Shown here piece by piece: positions 5,464 to 6,796 of a stretch of DNA of 6,796 nucleotides (positions are counted from its first letter, which is position 1; each line of letters opens with the position of its first letter). The notes under the pieces were generated by a model. It saw nothing but the letters and a program-made list of their open reading frames with translations. It was not told the origin of the DNA and ran no database searches. The DNA is from Actinomycetota bacterium. Its GTDB lineage: Bacteria > Actinomycetota > Humimicrobiia > Humimicrobiales > Humimicrobiaceae. The position numbers and the translations under genes were made by a program. Location: positions 1 through 6,796 of the forward strand of contig JAGYOJ010000089.1 in NCBI GenBank assembly GCA_018399435.1, read 5' to 3'.

Positions 5464-6796
5464 ATTACGACCTTAAGGCTATATGCCGCGCAAATAAATC
5501 CAACAGTTGGAGATTTTGCTGGAAATTTCAAATTAATAGAAAGCCATGTTGATGATGCTAGAAGCAAGGAAGCTGATATTATTGCTTTTCCTGAGTTAGC
5601 CTTAACTGGCTACCCTCCAGAAGATTTATTGCTAAAGCCTGCATTTATTGAAGAAAACTTAAGGTACTTAAATAAAATAAAAAACATATCGGATAATATT
5701 TTAGTAATTATTGGTTTTGCAAATAAAGACCATGACTTATATAATTCTGCAGCAGTCTTGTATAATAGGGAGATAGTTTCTATATATAATAAGCAGTTTT
5801 TGCCAAATTATTCAGTTTTTGACGAGGAAAGATATTTCCAGAAAGGCAATAACAACTTAATACATGTTATAGATGGCATCCCCGTTGGAATAAATATTTG
5901 TGAAGATATTTATTATTCATCCGGCCCCTCTAAAGTACAAGCGATTTTAGGGGGAGCAAAATTAATTGTTAATATTTCTGCCTCACCTTATCATGTGGAC
6001 AAGATCCATGAGAGAGAGAAAATATTATTTACCAGGGCTGTTGATAACAGGGTTAATATTATGTATGTAAATACAGTAGGAGGCCAGGACGAGCTAGTTT
6101 TTGATGGCAATAGCCTAATTATTAATGAAAAAGGTGTAATTCTTGCAAGGGCTAAATCATTTGAAGAAGACATTATTTTATTTGATCTCGATACAGCCAA
6201 TACAGGTACTACAAGATTGCAGGACCCAAAATATAGAAACCAGCGTGCTAAAATGTCAACAACTAAAGCATGTTTTTCACTAATAGATACTGGATATAAG
6301 ATCAAACCGAAAAATTATTCACTTGAAAGAAAAGGCTTAAAAACAGAAAAAAGTCCCGCGCAAGAAGACATATATAAAGCATTAATTTTGGGTACCAGGG
6401 ATTATGTTTTAAAAAATGGTTTCAGAAAAGTTGTTTTAGGTTTAAGTGGTGGGATAGATTCCGCCCTTGTTGCAGTTATCGCAGCCTTTTCTCTAGGCAA
6501 AGAGAATGTTACAGCTGTAATGTTGCCTTCTATGTTTTCTTCAGAATCCAGCATAAAGGATTCCTGTAAACTAATAAAAAATCTGGGAATAAATGGGATT
6601 AAAATACCCATAACTGAAATTTATAAAAGTTATATAAATGAATTGCAAAAGCAACTAGAACATGAAGAAATTAATATAACTAAGGAAAATATACAAGCCC
6701 GCATAAGAGGAAATATTTTGATGGCATTTTCAAATGAATACAACTGGCTAGTTCTTGCTACCGGAAACAAAAGTGAAACAAGTGTAGGCTATTGTA
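5464..6796 (+). CDS. nadE: Glutamine-dependent NAD+ synthetase, ATT start, 3'-truncated
   Basis: The first 444 residues of NAD+ synthetase, which amidates nicotinic acid adenine dinucleotide to NAD+ using ATP and glutamine; perhaps 100 C-terminal residues lie beyond the right edge. The N-terminal nitrilase-fold glutaminase has its full triad: Glu44 (F-P-E-L-A-L-T-G-Y-P), Lys110 (N-K-Q-F-L-P-N-Y) and Cys146 (I-C-E-D). After a linker near 265-300, the synthetase domain shows the ATP-pyrophosphatase loop S-G-G-I-D-S at 328-333, then Q-A-R-I-R-G-N (412-418) and L-A-T-G-N-K-S-E (431-438). Homology runs up to T-T-L-R-L-Y-A-A-Q-I-N-P-T-V-G-D, directly after the SufT-type stop, so the start must be ATT at 5464 (ACG at 5467 is less likely). 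The first in-frame ATG, GTG or TTG is more than 50 codons in and would destroy the glutaminase. No stop interrupts the frame. Confidence 0.95.
   Translation, partial: MTTLRLYAAQINPTVGDFAGNFKLIESHVDDARSKEADIIAFPELALTGYPPEDLLLKPAFIEENLRYLNKIKNISDNILVIIGFANKDHDLYNSAAVLYNREIVSIYNKQFLPNYSVFDEERYFQKGNNNLIHVIDGIPVGINICEDIYYSSGPSKVQAILGGAKLIVNISASPYHVDKIHEREKILFTRAVDNRVNIMYVNTVGGQDELVFDGNSLIINEKGVILARAKSFEEDIILFDLDTANTGTTRLQDPKYRNQRAKMSTTKACFSLIDTGYKIKPKNYSLERKGLKTEKSPAQEDIYKALILGTRDYVLKNGFRKVVLGLSGGIDSALVAVIAAFSLGKENVTAVMLPSMFSSESSIKDSCKLIKNLGINGIKIPITEIYKSYINELQKQLEHEEINITKENIQARIRGNILMAFSNEYNWLVLATGNKSETSVGYC

Noticed and set aside
5241..5567. A 108-codon minus-strand open frame across the SufT-nadE junction
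   Set aside because: Antisense to two conserved proteins; no recognisable motif.
5991..6305. A 104-codon minus-strand open frame
   Set aside because: Antisense to nadE, which is continuous and conserved on the plus strand.
6402..6611. A 69-codon minus-strand open frame
   Set aside because: Antisense to the nadE ATP-binding loop region; no supporting signal.
1..6796. CRISPR arrays, tRNA genes, insertion sequences, phage or toxin-antitoxin genes
   Set aside because: No regularly spaced repeats, tRNA-like cloverleaf, transposase or terminal inverted repeats were seen on either strand.

Overview
The window is strongly AT-rich bacterial DNA. AGA/AGG arginine and ATA isoleucine codons are common, and most genes have Shine-Dalgarno sequences (AAGGA, GGAGG, GGGGAG). 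It is densely coding: seven complete genes and two genes cut by the window edges. The gene set (group I cysteine desulfurase, MIP18/SufT-type Fe-S factor, glutamine-dependent NAD+ synthetase, several phosphatase-fold proteins, two DUF2085 membrane proteins) would fit a low-GC anaerobic or uncultured lineage. No taxonomic marker is present, so lineage cannot be fixed. There are no RNA genes, CRISPR arrays, insertion sequences or phage genes.

Left part (1-1451, minus strand). A three-gene operon reads leftward: a PHP-domain phosphoesterase (1451-789), a small DUF4190-like membrane protein (757-413), and the start of a DUF2085 membrane protein. The last one begins at a TTG codon (422) inside the end of its neighbour and runs off the left edge.

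Middle (1452-3781). A divergent promoter region with inverted repeats separates that operon from a plus-strand pair. The pair is an inositol-monophosphatase-superfamily enzyme (1577-2518) and a second DUF2085 protein (2515-3198), coupled by an ATGA overlap. A PAP2-like membrane protein (3781-3191, minus) meets this pair tail to tail with an 8 bp overlap. So each side of the divergent promoter pairs a soluble phosphatase-type enzyme with a DUF2085 membrane protein, and a membrane phosphatase-fold protein follows. A shared role in phosphorylated sugar or lipid-head-group metabolism at the membrane is possible but is inference.

Right part (3782-6796, plus strand). A good sigma-70-type promoter with a palindrome in its spacer precedes a cysteine desulfurase (3903-5066), a MIP18/SufT-type protein (5140-5460) and NAD+ synthetase nadE (5464 to the right edge). 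nadE has no ATG, GTG or TTG at its N-terminus; homology and the ribosome binding site point to an ATT start at 5464. The cluster joins sulfur mobilisation, Fe-S assembly and NAD synthesis, which fits the Fe-S dependence of quinolinate synthase NadA, although nadA is not in the window.
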